This document shows positions 21,041-32,907 of a stretch of 64,000 nucleotides of DNA, in pieces. The notes under the pieces were generated by a model, which did not search any database, was not told the origin of the DNA, and saw only the letters and a program-made list of their open reading frames with translations. Every line of letters begins with the position of its first letter. The stretch's first letter is position 1. Source of the stretch: Helicostylum pulchrum (taxonomy: Eukaryota > Mucoromycota > Mucoromycetes > Mucorales > Mucoraceae). The stretch spans positions 248,001 to 312,000 of the forward strand of contig JAIXMO010000023.1 of assembly GCA_025677825.1 (NCBI GenBank), given 5' to 3'. Position numbers and translations under genes: made by a program.

Positions 21041-23081
21041 TACTGACTAATAAAGGAAAGGAGAGAGTAAAGGTTGAAAGGAAAGGTGGGAGGGGTGGGG
21101 AGATAGTTGAAAGAAAGTATAATAAAAAAAAGAAAAAAAAAGAAATTCAATCGTTTTTAGTATTTATATATGAAATAAGTTTAACCAGGCCCTCGATAAT
21201 CCAGACCATTTAAGAGAATAGTAGTAGCACAAATCCAGAATCAAGTCTGTGCGACTAATAGAATTCCCCAATCACCTTTCTGTAATGTCGATCTCTTTTT
21301 TTTTATATGCTTCTTTGTTTTCCATTTTATTAAAATAATCTTAACTTAAGGAACTAGAGCATTATAGTTTCTTTTTTAAAAAAAAAGAAACTAGTATCCC
21401 CATTTTTCTGTTTTTTTATCTAGCAAAAAGAGAGCTTACGAAAGTCATGTAATAAACAAAATACTTTTGTCTTATTAAAAATGAATAAATTTTGTGCTGG
21501 TATTGTAAGCAAAAAATGAAAATAGGGTTACTTTCGGGACATAAAAAAAAAAAGAATGGTGATGGTGGGAGGGAACGGATATGTATAATCTTGGCAGAAG
21601 AAGGTTTCCAAAACGAGATAATAAGCATGAAATATTTCTTCCTATTCAAGGTATATATATATATTTATAGAGTCCTTTGTGTACAAAGGCAAGTATATCT
21701 TTAGTTTACCGCCTTTTTTTTTTATAAAAAAACGTGATGTTAAAGGATATCTGTTTTTACGTGCCTTTGTTTAACTGTTTACATAATTTAATTCTATGTT
21801 GAGCTAGGCTATCAATTACATTTTCCTTCTTCATTTTCTTTTGAGCATATATACTTTATGTTCGTAATATTTTTTACGCGCTATATATACTGAATAATGC
21901 AAAGTATTAAGAAATATACCTTCAATTGACTCAATTAACTCACAAACAACGACTATAATTAAGTTTGACAACTTATAAATATGATAAGCGGTTTTTTTTT
22001 CTTTAATAGAGATCTTCAAATGCGTTTACTACGATATTTAATTGGTTACATAAAAGATATTCAACAACTAATCTGTCTTGTTACATTTGCGTACAACAGA
22101 ATAAGACACTCCATTCTATTTTAAAAAAAAATTAAAAAAAGAAAATGAACGAGGGAGAATAGTATATAAATGTTTAATGTCTATAAAAGTAAAAGTCCAT
22201 GTAACACCTTGGGATCTTTTTTTTTCGAACTCATATATCTTTTTTTTAAAAAAATAAAGTAAGTTTATAGAAGCCAGAGAAGCAAAGAAGGTTTCGATAT
22301 TAACATATTAGTAGTTTTTATATATTTTCTATATGTATATATATTACTGATTTAAAGACTATTCTTCTTTTTTTAAAAAAACAAACTATTAGTTTTTTTT
22401 TATCGAGATAAGATTCCAAAGTTCTTTTTTTAATTGTGTTGTACACTCTTTTTAGTTCAATTCTATATTTATAATACGCGACATAGCTGCTTTTTTTTAG
22501 AGATGTAATTGTTTAGACCGCGTAGATATCCAATTGTAGGTTGTGCATGTAAGATGTGTGTGTGCTGTAGCATCGTGGGATATAAAAATAGTTGAAGAAT
22601 CTTGGCAAATAACATTTTTTTTAAAAAAACACATGTAAGAGAAGTTGTGTACTCTCGTACTTGAACCTAAGTCATCAATTGAACATAGCAATTATACGCT
22701 GTAGTAAACGGAGCTTCAAAAATTATTTAACGAGCAATTTAGCCATTTAAGAAGTATCCTTATCATCTAGGGAAAAAGTATTCTACCCTCGTTTTTTAAT
22801 AGCGGGTTGGGGTAATACTAATTTTGGGATCTAAAAGTTATATGCTACGCCGTTTATAAAATAGTTTCATGTAACTTGAATCCGATCAATTATGTATTTA
22901 TCAGATTTTTTTATAAAAAAAAACGCGTAAAATACAATTTTTTATCTTGAAATATTTTTATTTTTTTTCCGTACAAAAAGTTATTTACGAAAGAAAAAAA
23001 AAAGGAATATTTAGAAAAAGAGAGAAAAAAAAAAGGGCATACAAAAAAAAAGAAAGAGAAAGAAAGAGTGGGGATATGGTT
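21041..23081. other. Intergenic spacer, 2 kb
   Basis: This holds upstream sequence of the LysM gene and the 3' flank of PBP1. It is AT-rich with many short T-tract/A-tract pairs that could fold as hairpins (for example near 21375, 22245 and 22370). No coding gene, RNA or clear long repeat was recognised. Short open frames at 21028, 21492 and 22497 lack family similarity. Confidence 0.5.
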
Positions 23082-25819
23082 TTAATTTGTGGGAGGTGTT
23101 TCTGTTCCTGAATCATTGGCTAATAAAAAGAAGGTTAATAAGACAAAACGAAAAACAAAGATACTAACATTTACCTAAAGTATCGTGTTGGTGGTGAGGT
23201 GAATATTGCATATTTTCAACCATGACAGGTCGTTGCATCATAACAGGTCCACCATTATTTTGCATCATTTCAGGTGGGTACCGCATCATCATGGGTCCGC
23301 CTATATATAATAATAAATTTTTACCATTATTTTTTTTTTTAATTTTAATTATACTTTACCTTGGTATTGGTATACTTGATGTTGCATACCTTGTGGAACC
23401 ATGGGAGATCTTTGTGGGGAAGGAAATCCTTGAGGGAAAGGCGATCCATCTTTTTTTAAAAAACATATGAGCATATTATAAATGCAAAAAGAAGGTATTT
23501 TTACTTACGAGGTGAAACATTAGCCATTTGTGGACTGTATCCAGGCGGTCCTCCGTTAGGTGGCATAGGTGCAGAAATCGGTACATTTTGCACAAACTTT
23601 TTCAAAAAAAAAAAAAACGTTAATAAAAAAAAAAGAACCATTTCTACTTGAATAAAAAAACTTACTTGAGGATTCATATAAGGACCCTGTTGTACAGCCA
23701 TAGGAGGCATACCTTGTACGTATTGAGGATACCTATACTGAGGATACCCGTAAGCATAATTAGGTGAAGGATAACCTGTAAACACATCTTCTTCATATGG
23801 ATACTGATTAAACTGAACTCGGTATGATTTGGTACCGAAGGGCCAAGTGGGGCCTACAGCACTAGGATGGATATCTTTTTCAATAAAGGAGGGTACAAAT
23901 GCTTCGGTCATGGTCAAGTGTTGGTTTGGATCTGGTTTTTTCTTTAGCGATTTATCGGCGGCACCGCCAGGAACAAATGCGGCAGCGGTGGGGTTGGGCT
24001 TAAATGATGAGGCCTTGACGTTAAATTTAAATGAAGACGAGTTGGTAGGAGACGTAGCGGGATCAGAAGGAGGAGGAGGGGCAGCAGCAACGGCTGTTGG
24101 TGCTGTTGTATTTATTGGGGCAGGTGTAGGTGTAGGTGTAGGTGACTTGGTAACAACTGGTGGACTGGTGGTAGTAACTGTTTTCTTCTTTTCAGGTACA
24201 GGTACAGGTGCAGTAGTAGTGTTAGTGGCAGTAGTAGTAGTTGCTTCAGTTGTTTTTTTACCCTTTAATGATAATAAAGGTACCAAATCAGCAGGAATGG
24301 GTACATTTAATTTAAAGGTTTGATGAAACATTTTCAGTTCTGCCAATCTACCGTCTTTTTCCTTTTTTTGTAAAGCTTGCTTTTTAGCATGAAGTTTATC
24401 CTTTTCCATCATTGCAAAGTGTTTAAATGTATTTGCGATTTCGGCTTCAATTCTCTTTGGTGGGCCCACACTCTACAATAATAATTAATACAAACATTGT
24501 ACAACACACACATACGCATATACATACCTTTTTTGTACCGACGTTTTCCGAATTCTTTTCACTGGATTCACGACGTGTGGTAGGTAAATTAGCAATAGGT
24601 GATGGGTTAGAACCGGTTGCTTTTGGAAGATCGGAAGTGATTAATTTGTTCAATGGGGTCTTGGATTCCTTTTTGACGGGTTTGCGAAGAGCAGGTGGAA
24701 CATATTTGTTTGGGTTGGTAGTATCACGTACAACAGCACCGTATAAATCCTCTTCGTCTAAACCACTATCGTCCACTACCATACCACGTTCTTCCAACAT
24801 ATGAACATTTGTAGAAGAAGTCTTTTTGTATTTTATCAGTCTTTTTTTTTTCTTTATAAGTATTTTTTTTTTTTTTTTTTTTGGCTTACCTTTTGAATTT
24901 CATTTGCCATTTTAATAGCCTTCTTCTCACGATCTTTATATCCAGGAGCTGACCTGTTTAAAGTAGTTGTATATATCTCCTCGTTAAAATCAGTGGTCAA
25001 GCCAAATAACTTTTCGTTTGCAGCAAACTGATCCCAAGATCCTCCAGTTGAAGTTTCTAAATCGCCTTCCAATAAACCAAGTGGATTCTCATCTTCAGTT
25101 GGTGTCCATCTATGTAATTCACGCTGCTTTATATCCATCTTTCCACTAATATCTGCATCGGTTTTAAAAGCTATCACGGTGGGAGGGGGGGGGGGGAGTT
25201 AATGTTTTTGTTACCAGATGTAAAATATGTGTACTTACTGTGACGATCAGTTACGGCAGATTCAGTTAATGAGAAATCAACATCAACAGCAGTAACTTCA
25301 ACTAAATCTTTAGAGAAAATTAATAAGGTGCTCTTGATTGGGTTGGGATTGGTCTTTTGCGTGTCGACTTGTGCAGAAGGGTCAAATGTCTTTTGTGCAA
25401 GTTTTAAAGCAATGCCTAAATCGCCTTCAGTAGATGCTCCGTGAAAGATGCCCTTGAATTTTGAGCCGTCTTTTACTGTTGCTTCTACAAGTGTACCCTA
25501 TTTAATATGTTTTAGTTTGTGTTTTTTTTTTTGGTTTTGTGTGTACGTATATATTTACAGTCAAGTTTCCAAGTAAGAACAACATTCTATCGTGCATGAC
25601 TTTCATTGTAGCTTGATCTTGTACAATGGTATCAGCTTGTTGCTGACGAGCAGGAGAATTATTGTTGTTGTTTAACCATTTTTTATTGTTGTTTGTTCCA
25701 CGACTAATAAAAAAAAGTTTAAAGAGATGCAAAGAGACATAAGTGTTGTTTTATTATTACTTTTTGTTTTGAGAAGTACCACCACCTTCTTTCTTTCCTT
25801 GAGGTTTTTGGAAAGACAT
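23082..25819 (-). CDS. pbp1: Pbp1/ataxin-2 homologue (stress-granule RNA-binding regulator), 728 aa
   Basis: Ten exons (minus) join in frame: 25819-25761, 25703-25559, 25497-25239, 25170-24890, 24821-24528, 24472-23666, 23596-23509, 23449-23360, 23300-23175, 23119-23082. The ataxin-2 SM domain is present (MHDRMLFLLGNLTGTLVEAT, GSKFKGIFHGAS), then the LsmAD region (WDQFAANEKLFGLTTDFNEE.YTT, LNRSAPGYKDREKKA), NKYVPPALRK, and a PAM2-like motif (SFKPNPTAAAFVPG) that would bind the MLLE domain of poly(A)-binding protein. The C-terminus is Pro/Gln/Met/Tyr-rich and of prion-like composition. Ataxin-2/Pbp1 acts in poly(A) tail control, stress granules and TORC1 signalling. Only the two longest exons stand out as open frames. 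Confidence 0.92.
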
Positions 25820-26184
25820 TTTTTTTTTAGTTTATGGTTTTTTTTTAAACCTTCACAAAGAAGTTTATGTATACAGGAAAAAAGGATGTTGCACAATGAA
25901 AAATGAAAAAAAAAAGGAGGAAAAAAATACACAAGAAAATAAACAGAGGTGCAACAGTCACGTATATACACGCAGAACAACAAAACTAATGTTTTTTCTC
26001 GCCTTTAATTATTGTTTGAAGGAGGTACTTTTTGTAGCAGTCTTTTTTTTTAAAAAACAGAGCATGTTTTTCTTTAAAAAAAAAGCAATTGCAATTTCTT
26101 TGCTTTTAAGAAAAAAAAAAAGTGCTTCGATGTGTAACATCATATTTTGATGTTTTTGTTTTTTTTTGGTATATACTTTTATAT
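25820..26184. other. Intergenic spacer: PBP1 upstream / SPT8 3' flank
   Basis: Both neighbours are on the minus strand, so this holds the PBP1 promoter and the SPT8 terminator region. It is A/T-tract-rich. No gene was recognised in it. Confidence 0.5.
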
Positions 26185-27848
26185 TTACAGTGAAGCAGAA
26201 ATATCATAAAACAAGCAAGCGTTTGTTGAAGTGCCATCCCAGCCTCTATTTCCAGACGTTGTGATCATATACTTGCAGGTAGGATCAATGGATATATGAG
26301 AGACGGTACCTCCATGATGCCCAGATAGAATACTAAATGGGATGACCGATGCTGTCTTTGAGGGTTTTGCAAATCCAGGTTCAGTCTCTGGACGAATTGT
26401 AAATGAAGATTCTGTCGTAGTATTCCATAAACGAATATTATCATTAGACGCACTATATAAATAAATTAGAAAAATATAGTATAATTCGTATATATATATT
26501 TTATCAGTTTACCATATAATGTGCTTTCCGTTGGGCATACTAGTAACATAAGACACTGGACCCGAGTTAGCAGGCATACGAAATGACTGCACCCATTTTT
26601 GCGAGGCAAAATCGTACTCGTCTACTGTTCCGTTTCTTCTACCCATATAAATCTTTGCACCATCCGCACTCCAACAAGCCTAAAATAAAATATATATTAA
26701 AAGATCACATTACCTAATAACAAGGCTTTTTTTATTACCGATAGACACCAGGGTGGTGTTCGATCAGGTACTTTTAATTTTCTTGCAGCTTTAGAAGGTT
26801 CACGCCTATCCCAAATCAAAGACTGACCATCAATACTTGTCGTCATTAAAGTGTTTTGGTTCTTTTGGTTCCATAGTTGTGTATCATTCTCCCCCATGGT
26901 CTCGGGTACGTTAGGTGCATACATTGGTTGAAATTGAGCGCAGGATAATTGCGAGCAATGACCGTCATAAGATCGAATAATATCGCCAGTGTTTAGGTCC
27001 CATTCCAGTACTGATTTATCCCAAGAACCGGATATCAGTTCCGTTTCACTGGGTGTTATCAGTAACACGGATACGGGTCCGGCGTGGTTCCGAAACACAT
27101 GGTGTGTCTTGCCCTCGTCGTGCCGAACCGTTGTTAGATTGATAGATCCGTTTTCACAGCCCTGTACTGCCCACAGTGCCTCGGAGTGGATGGCTAGACT
27201 GTATACGGCAGAGAGTTTGGGGTCGGTAGAGGTGTTTAAGAGTTCGTCGGTTTCGTTGGGCTTCACGGTCTCTTCGTTCTCCCACCAGGAACTAAGCACG
27301 CCTGCTAAAGTAACGGAGTCCACATGATGGTGTCGTTGCGCTTGCGTTAAACTGGTCTTACCGTTCATGGATTGAAAAAAATCCCATTTTCGAATATATC
27401 CATCTTCTGAACCGGTTAACACCCAACGGTAACAAGGTGTTGTAGCTAAACTAGAGATTGGTGAAGGGTGTACTGCTGCTGCCTTTTTTAAAGTAAAAAT
27501 TAGAAAATTGAATTGTATATCTAAATTATTATTATTTTACCAGCGGTACACAGTCATATGATTTACAGGTCAATAGTTGGGGATTAATACTTAAATCGAC
27601 TTGTCTTGAGTTTGGTAAGTTTTGTGGTGGTGATGCTGCAGGTGAATTCTGGGTAGAAGGAAGGGGATCTGTTTAAATAGGGAGTTAGTATAATATATAC
27701 ATATACAATATATATATATATAAATAAGGGGGCGACTCTTTTTTTTTTTACCTTCAATATCCATCAAGTCATTACCGTCGTCTGTTATAGTTTCTAATTG
27801 TGAAGCTGTATCATCATTTAAATCTATATCTTCTTCATCAGACGACAT
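26185..27848 (-). CDS. spt8: SAGA complex subunit Spt8 (WD40 protein), 467 aa
   Basis: Exons (minus) 27848-27752, 27668-27541, 27482-26739, 26679-26513 and 26452-26185 join in frame. A short acidic N-terminus (MSSDEEDIDLNDD) precedes WD40 repeats: WVLTGSEDGYIRKWD, LWAVQGCENGSINLTTVRHDEG, FRNHAGPVSVL, LISGSWDKSVLEWDLNTGDI, TLMTTSIDGQSLIWDRR, IYMGRRNGTVDEYD, IICASNDNIRLWN, LSGHHGGTVSHI. The C-terminus TSGNRGWDGTSTNACLFYDI is characteristic of Spt8. Spt8 helps SAGA regulate delivery of TATA-binding protein to promoters. The N-terminal acidic region is shorter than in budding yeast. Confidence 0.9.
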
Positions 27849-28322
27849 TTTTTTGTTTGCTGTTTTTTAAAAGTGTTTTCTAACGTGTGTTTTAACGTGT
27901 TAAAAAAATATGAGGTAAATAAAAAAAGGTGACTAGCTTTACACATCAACCTGAAACAGTTTAATTTGTCGTCAAGGATGAAACAACTTTTTTTGTCAAG
28001 AGTAACCAAGGAAAAAAAAAGGGGGGGGGGGAGTGAAAGAAAGAAAAAAAAGGGGGGAGAGAGGGGAGGAGAAACTTACAGAGGGAGGATAAATAAATAA
28101 ATAAAGGGATGATGAAAGTTAACCCCTTATTATATTAAAGAATGACCACAAAATATCAGCAGGTATTGACCACACACACACACACACACACACTGACAGA
28201 ATAATAGTTGATCCCCTTTTTCAAAAAAACTTTTTTTGTTTCTCTTTTTCTTTTTTCTTTTACTTTTTCCTTTTTACTTTTTCTACAGTATAAAAAGCAC
28301 ACGTTATAGAACACGCTTAGAT
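27849..28322. other. Divergent promoter region with (CA)n and G-rich tracts
   Basis: This region lies between SPT8 (minus) and an unknown gene (plus). It has a G9 run at 28021-28030, purine-rich GAGAG sequence and a (CA)n microsatellite at 28171-28192. No gene was recognised. The C/T-rich tract at 28236-28290 is the leader of the downstream gene. Confidence 0.6.
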
Positions 28323-29309
28323 ATGAATACTAGGTTGTTATTAGGCAGTTACGATACAAGTGAATTATTCAACTTGTACAGGATTAATAACAAGAATTAC
28401 TTTTGTATTAAAGATATTAATATTATCTATTTGGATGGAAAATTAAATACAAAGGCGAATTCAATTAAACAATTGTTTACATTAAATCCGATGGATTTTA
28501 TAAAGAGTAAACAACGTATATTTGTTATGGCGAATACAATGATTCAAATAGCTAGACTGTTCAACATGTATGATTTAGCAGAATTATGTAAATTATCAAT
28601 ACAAGAAATTATTGGAAATGTATCTGAACCTCTATTAAATAATATCCAATATCAACATTGGAAAAGTGCTACTCATATTAATTCAGTTGTGGAACGCGAA
28701 CAAACAAGTCATTTAAATGGCAATGAATGGATATTTGTCTATCAACATGTTGAACCAGTGCAACTGTAAGACATTTTTATATACCTATGTTTAGTATAAT
28801 AACTCACATTTATTTTTTGTAGATCCCCCGTGTTGGTCAAACAAGAAAAAGCTTTAACAAAATCATTGGTTTTATATCAATGGTTATCTTCCAACACAAT
28901 AAACAATTCACCTGGTATGATTCAAAGCTTAATATCCACACAAAAGATGAAGAAACAACAACAGGCAATTATTGAAACGCGACAAAGGCAATCAGCTTTT
29001 ATCATTCCAACCACTATAAAAACAAATAATATAAAAAAAAAGAAGAGAAATTATCAAAATATTGCAGGCATTGTTCACGATAATTTTCCTCCTAGTCCAC
29101 CACCACCACCAACCTCTGCTTTAAAAAAGAGAAAGTATTATCATCAAGAATATAATCTAAATCTATTGGCTACGCAAGCTACTCAAATGAGAGGTTTACC
29201 CATATCCCCAGAGGTCTCTCCTCCTCCTCCTTTATATCCCCATTATAACACGCAAAAGTTGCCCTCTATTAAAGCAATGTTGTCTGAATTAAAAAACAAT
29301 AGAGTCTAA
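28323..29309 (+). CDS. Unknown protein, 309 aa
   Basis: Exons 28323-28765 and 28823-29309 join in frame. I do not recognise the family. The N-terminal ~140 residues look folded (LLLGSYDTSELFNLYRINNK, FCIKDINIIYLDGKL, IFVMANTMIQIARLFNMYDLAELCKL). The C-terminal half is polar, with basic clusters (IKKKKRNYQ, ALKKRKYYH) that could be nuclear signals, a PPSPPPPPT run and a short helix near the end (KLPSIKAMLSELKN). The open frame extends 29 codons upstream of the chosen ATG, but that part is a pyrimidine tract encoding a Phe/Leu run and is more likely leader. A nuclear regulator is possible but not shown. Confidence 0.65.
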
Positions 29310-29479
29310 CAACAACAAAGTACATATAAACAAGTTTTTTTTTTTTAATAATAAAAAAAGAAAAACCCTCCGCTTACTACACACACACACATAACAAAAA
29401 GTGCTTTTTTTTTATTAGAAATCTTGCTGCTTTCAAAATGTTAGTTTTTATTTTATTTTTTTTACATGTCTTTTTATAT

Positions 29480-30217
29480 CTAAAACCTTACTATAACTGT
29501 TTCACCAAAAGGACCCGTTTCAATCACTTTTTTAACCAAAAAAAAATTAGTTTCTAACTAAAAAAAAACCCCTAATAATAAACCTTCTACTTACCATCTT
29601 CCGTCATTCCAAAATTATCTGAAACATTTTGGATTAAAAATAACCTTTTTTTTTTTTTCAGAAAAAAACAAAGTTACCTGCTTCCTCTGCTTCAAGTGCT
29701 TTTATCTCGCCTTTTTCTTGTTCGTGTTCATCGAATTCATGCATAGCTAAACCTGCAATTCCAGCTGCAGCGAGACCACCTACCATTTTGAGTCCGCTCG
29801 AGATACGTCCTAACGGATTATGTTGGCGGTACCCAGCAGGTGGCGGTGGGTAACCTCCGGGTGGGTGTTGATAGCCTTGTGGTAGAGGTTGGTAAGCGGG
29901 TGGTGATGGTGGGTAAGCTACAGGAGACGCGTAGCCTGGTGCATACCCAGCTTGTTGGTAACCTGGTTGAGGAGCTTGTGGTGTGTAACCAGATCCCGCG
30001 TAACCTTGCGCTGGTGCAACGTAGTTTGTTGGCGGTGGTGGAGGAGGAATAAATCTGCGAGGATCTTCCCAAGTAGTAGTTTCTGTATTATGATCAATAA
30101 AGTAACTGCTTTAAAGTTTAATACCCTTTTTTGTTTTAAAATGGTTTAAAAACAATCTTACTATTGTCCATTAGGAGCTTGACGTGCTTCCCAGCCAGGA
30201 GGTAATGGTGCAGACAT
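29480..30217 (-). CDS. WW-domain protein with Tyr/Pro/Gln-rich tail, 185 aa
   Basis: Exons (minus) 30217-30162, 30108-29678, 29618-29595 and 29526-29480 join in frame; the 24-nt exon 3 is unusually small. The WW domain is at residues 3-37: LPPGWEARQAPNGQYSYFIDH, TWEDPR, with both Trp and the following Pro present. WW domains bind Pro-rich peptides such as PPxY. A low-complexity PPPP/GYxP/YQP region follows, then an Ala/Gly-rich segment (MVGGLAAAGIAGLAVHEFDEHE) and a short tail. The function is not known; it may be a small adaptor at membranes. The last exon is assigned only because its junction keeps frame, so the C-terminal 15 residues are less certain. Confidence 0.75.
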
Positions 30218-30902
30218 AACTATCTATTTAAATAAAAGTTATAAAAAGTGAAGAAACAGATAATAGAAACTAATACTCTTTTTGTTATATATACTTTTCT
30301 CTTATCGTTGTTTGAGATACGATTCAAAAAAGTCACGATAGCAAAATGTTTAATGGTTTTTTCCTCCGGGGGGTTTTTTTGATTCAAACTTTAAAAATAG
30401 GGAATCGGGATAATTATGCAATGTTAAAACCTATCTCTTTACTCTCTTTTTTTTTCTTTTCTTTTTAGTCCCGAATATGTCAAAACAATATAAAGTATTA
30501 ACAGATGAAACTAGTAAAGTAAGTTGTAAAAAGCCTTTCTAGAGTAAAAGAAGTTATTAAAAGGAAAAGGTAGAATTATTTCCAAAGCATGATTGAAAAG
30601 GAAAAAACAAGTTCTGAATCAAAAAGGCGGACTTCTTCTGACGCTGTCATCATTGTTCATGCATGCTTGACTTTTTTAACTCGGTTTTTTAATCGTACTT
30701 CATTTAAAAAGAAATAAAATTTTGGTGTGTTTTTTTTTAATATTGTAATATTTTATTATTATTAAAAAAAACGGGGTGGGTGGGGGCAAGGGAAAAAGGG
30801 GTGTGTGTGTGAGACAAAAAGAAATGTACCGCAAAATATCTGTATACGTTATAAAAGAGTTGTTTTTTTTTTTTTTTAATATATTCATGTGTAAATTTTT
30901 GT
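30218..30902. other. Intergenic spacer with an orphan start-like exon
   Basis: This holds upstream sequence of the WW gene and the 3' flank of importin alpha. A plus-strand ATG at 30477, after a TTTTTAG pyrimidine tract, opens MSKQYKVLTDETSK and runs into GTAAGT at 30519. No following exon could be found, so it may be a broken or very small gene. The rest is A/T-rich with a G-rich patch near 30770-30800. Confidence 0.4.
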
Positions 30903-32725
30903 TTAGTTGCCAAAGTTGAAACCACCTTGAGGTACTTCAACATTAGATTGGAAGCTGAAAGATTGAGGATGACCTTCATCAGTCATTTCCTCAGTCTCTT
31001 CATCGTTAAAGTAACGGTCAATGATATGATATGCCTTTTTATAAACCTCTTCATTCTCGTGAGATTGTAATTGATGAATTAACTCCATACCACCACATTC
31101 TTCAATATAGAGAGCATAACGGTTAACACCCTCAGGGTCATTAGGACGATCTTGTTCTCCGACCTTTAAAATATTGTCCAAACCATCTAAAGCAACTTGT
31201 ACAATCTTATTATCCATACCGATCAATACATCACAAAGTGGTTTAATCACTCCGCTTTGAACCATATATTGAATTTGTGCTGGTTTGTTTAATCCACCAG
31301 AGGTTGCATTAACAATAGCCCAACAGGCTTCTTTACGAGTCTTGAAATCAGCGTTGGCTAAAATATGTACAAGAGGTGGAATAATATTGTTCTCAATAAC
31401 AGAGTCAATTTGTTGGGTTGTACCAGCAGTGATATTTGAAATTGTCCAACAGGCTTCTTTGCGGATGGCTTCCTTTGAACTGGTTAAAAGAGAAGAAAGT
31501 GCAGGTAACACACCACAGTTGATAATCACTTGAGTTTGTAAATCATCACCAGTTACAATATTACCAACGGAACGTAAAGCAGGTGTTTGAACTGAGGTAG
31601 ATGGGTGCATTAAAAGTTCAACAAGACGGCGACAGACACCAGATTCAATCACGGCTTGGATTCTATCGTTGTAACCGTCAGAGAGGTAAGAAATTGCCCA
31701 GCATGCATCAATCAAAACTTCTTCGTCAGTCGAGTAGATTAATTTGGCAAGTACTGGAAGAGCAGGAACAACCATCTCCCATGCAGGTTGAGGGTTCTTA
31801 CCACGGCACAGGTTGGAAAGTGTCCACGTAGCGTTACGAAGCATAGATAATTTATGTTGGTCATTTAAAATGGCTAAAAGAGGTGCAAGTGCTCCTTGTT
31901 CTAAAACGTAATCACGGCAAACTGCGCTATCACCTGCAATATTTCCAAGAGCCCAAACTGCCTACAGAAAGAAAAAAAATTTGACCACGAAAAAAAATTT
32001 TAATACCAGTTTTTTTTTTCTTTTTTTTTCGTCTTTTTGGTTATTTACCTGTTCCTTGACATCGGGTACGGTACTACTAAGTAATTCGATAAAAATGGGT
32101 ACAGCACCAGAAGCAATAACAACTTGAGTTTGGTCAGAAGAGCCAGAAGCAATGTTGGTTAAAGCCCAAGCAGCTTCGAACTAAAAAGAAAAGTTTAGAA
32201 AAAGAAATATATTTTTTTGTACAATTTTTTTTTTTTTCTTACTTGTAATAAACCATGAGGGGATCTTAAAAATTCGACAAACTTGGGTACAACACCAGTG
32301 TTAATAACGTCCTTGATAGGAGGGTTAGTTTCTTTAGAAAGCAACTTTCTGAACTTGGTAGTAGCTTCGTATTGCTTTTCAACATCGTTAGAGTTAACAT
32401 CAGCAATTAAAGTCATCAAGTTGGCATGCAACTACAAAATAAAGATTCGCGTCAGTAGGTCTTTTTTTCTTTAAGAAAAAGGCCCTTGTTTTCTTTTTCT
32501 TTTTCTACTTACGTTGACATCATCTTCAACTTCAACATCGTCTTCACTGTCAGACATGGACGCGCTTGGAAGATTCATGTTACGACGCTTTGTCAAATTC
32601 TCCTCACGTTTTTGCTTTCTAATCTCGACGGTATGCTTTTGTCTACGTTCTCTGACTTGGTCAGAACCAAAGGCATCCTTGTTCTTGAAATTGCTTTTTC
32701 TTTGATCTGCTGCGGCTTTATCCAT
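30903..32725 (-). CDS. srp1: Importin subunit alpha (karyopherin alpha), 530 aa
   Basis: Exons (minus) 32725-32513, 32431-32243, 32180-32049 and 31961-30903 join in frame, giving the normal family length. The importin-beta-binding domain is basic ([23 protein letters not shown]), followed by armadillo repeats with the NLS-binding Trp/Asn pairs: [82 protein letters not shown]. The C-terminus has the [16 protein letters not shown] motif used for CAS-mediated export. It imports proteins with classical nuclear signals together with importin beta. It is divergent from RAD1 with a ~180-bp shared promoter. The start MDKAAADQ is chosen over a non-conserved in-frame ATG five codons upstream. Confidence 0.95.
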
Positions 32726-32907
32726 TTTGTTATTTATCAATAAGAAAAAAGGAAAAAAGAAAAATAATCAAAAAAAAAAGGGGATTTAAAAAAAAAAAAA
32801 AAAAAAAAAGAAAGAAGCGTCACATTAAACATCAGCCCTTTTTGAATTGTATAATTTCCGTAGTAGTTTTCTTTTTTTTTTTGTAACATAAACGTTATAT
32901 AAAGGGA

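Noticed and set aside
23829..24323. Plus-strand open frame of 164 codons, Gly/Val-rich
   Set aside because: Antisense of the Thr/Pro/Ala-rich linker of PBP1.
28171..28192. (CA)n array as a possible CRISPR or regulatory array
   Set aside because: A plain dinucleotide microsatellite. No CRISPR-like spacing anywhere in the window, as expected for a eukaryote.
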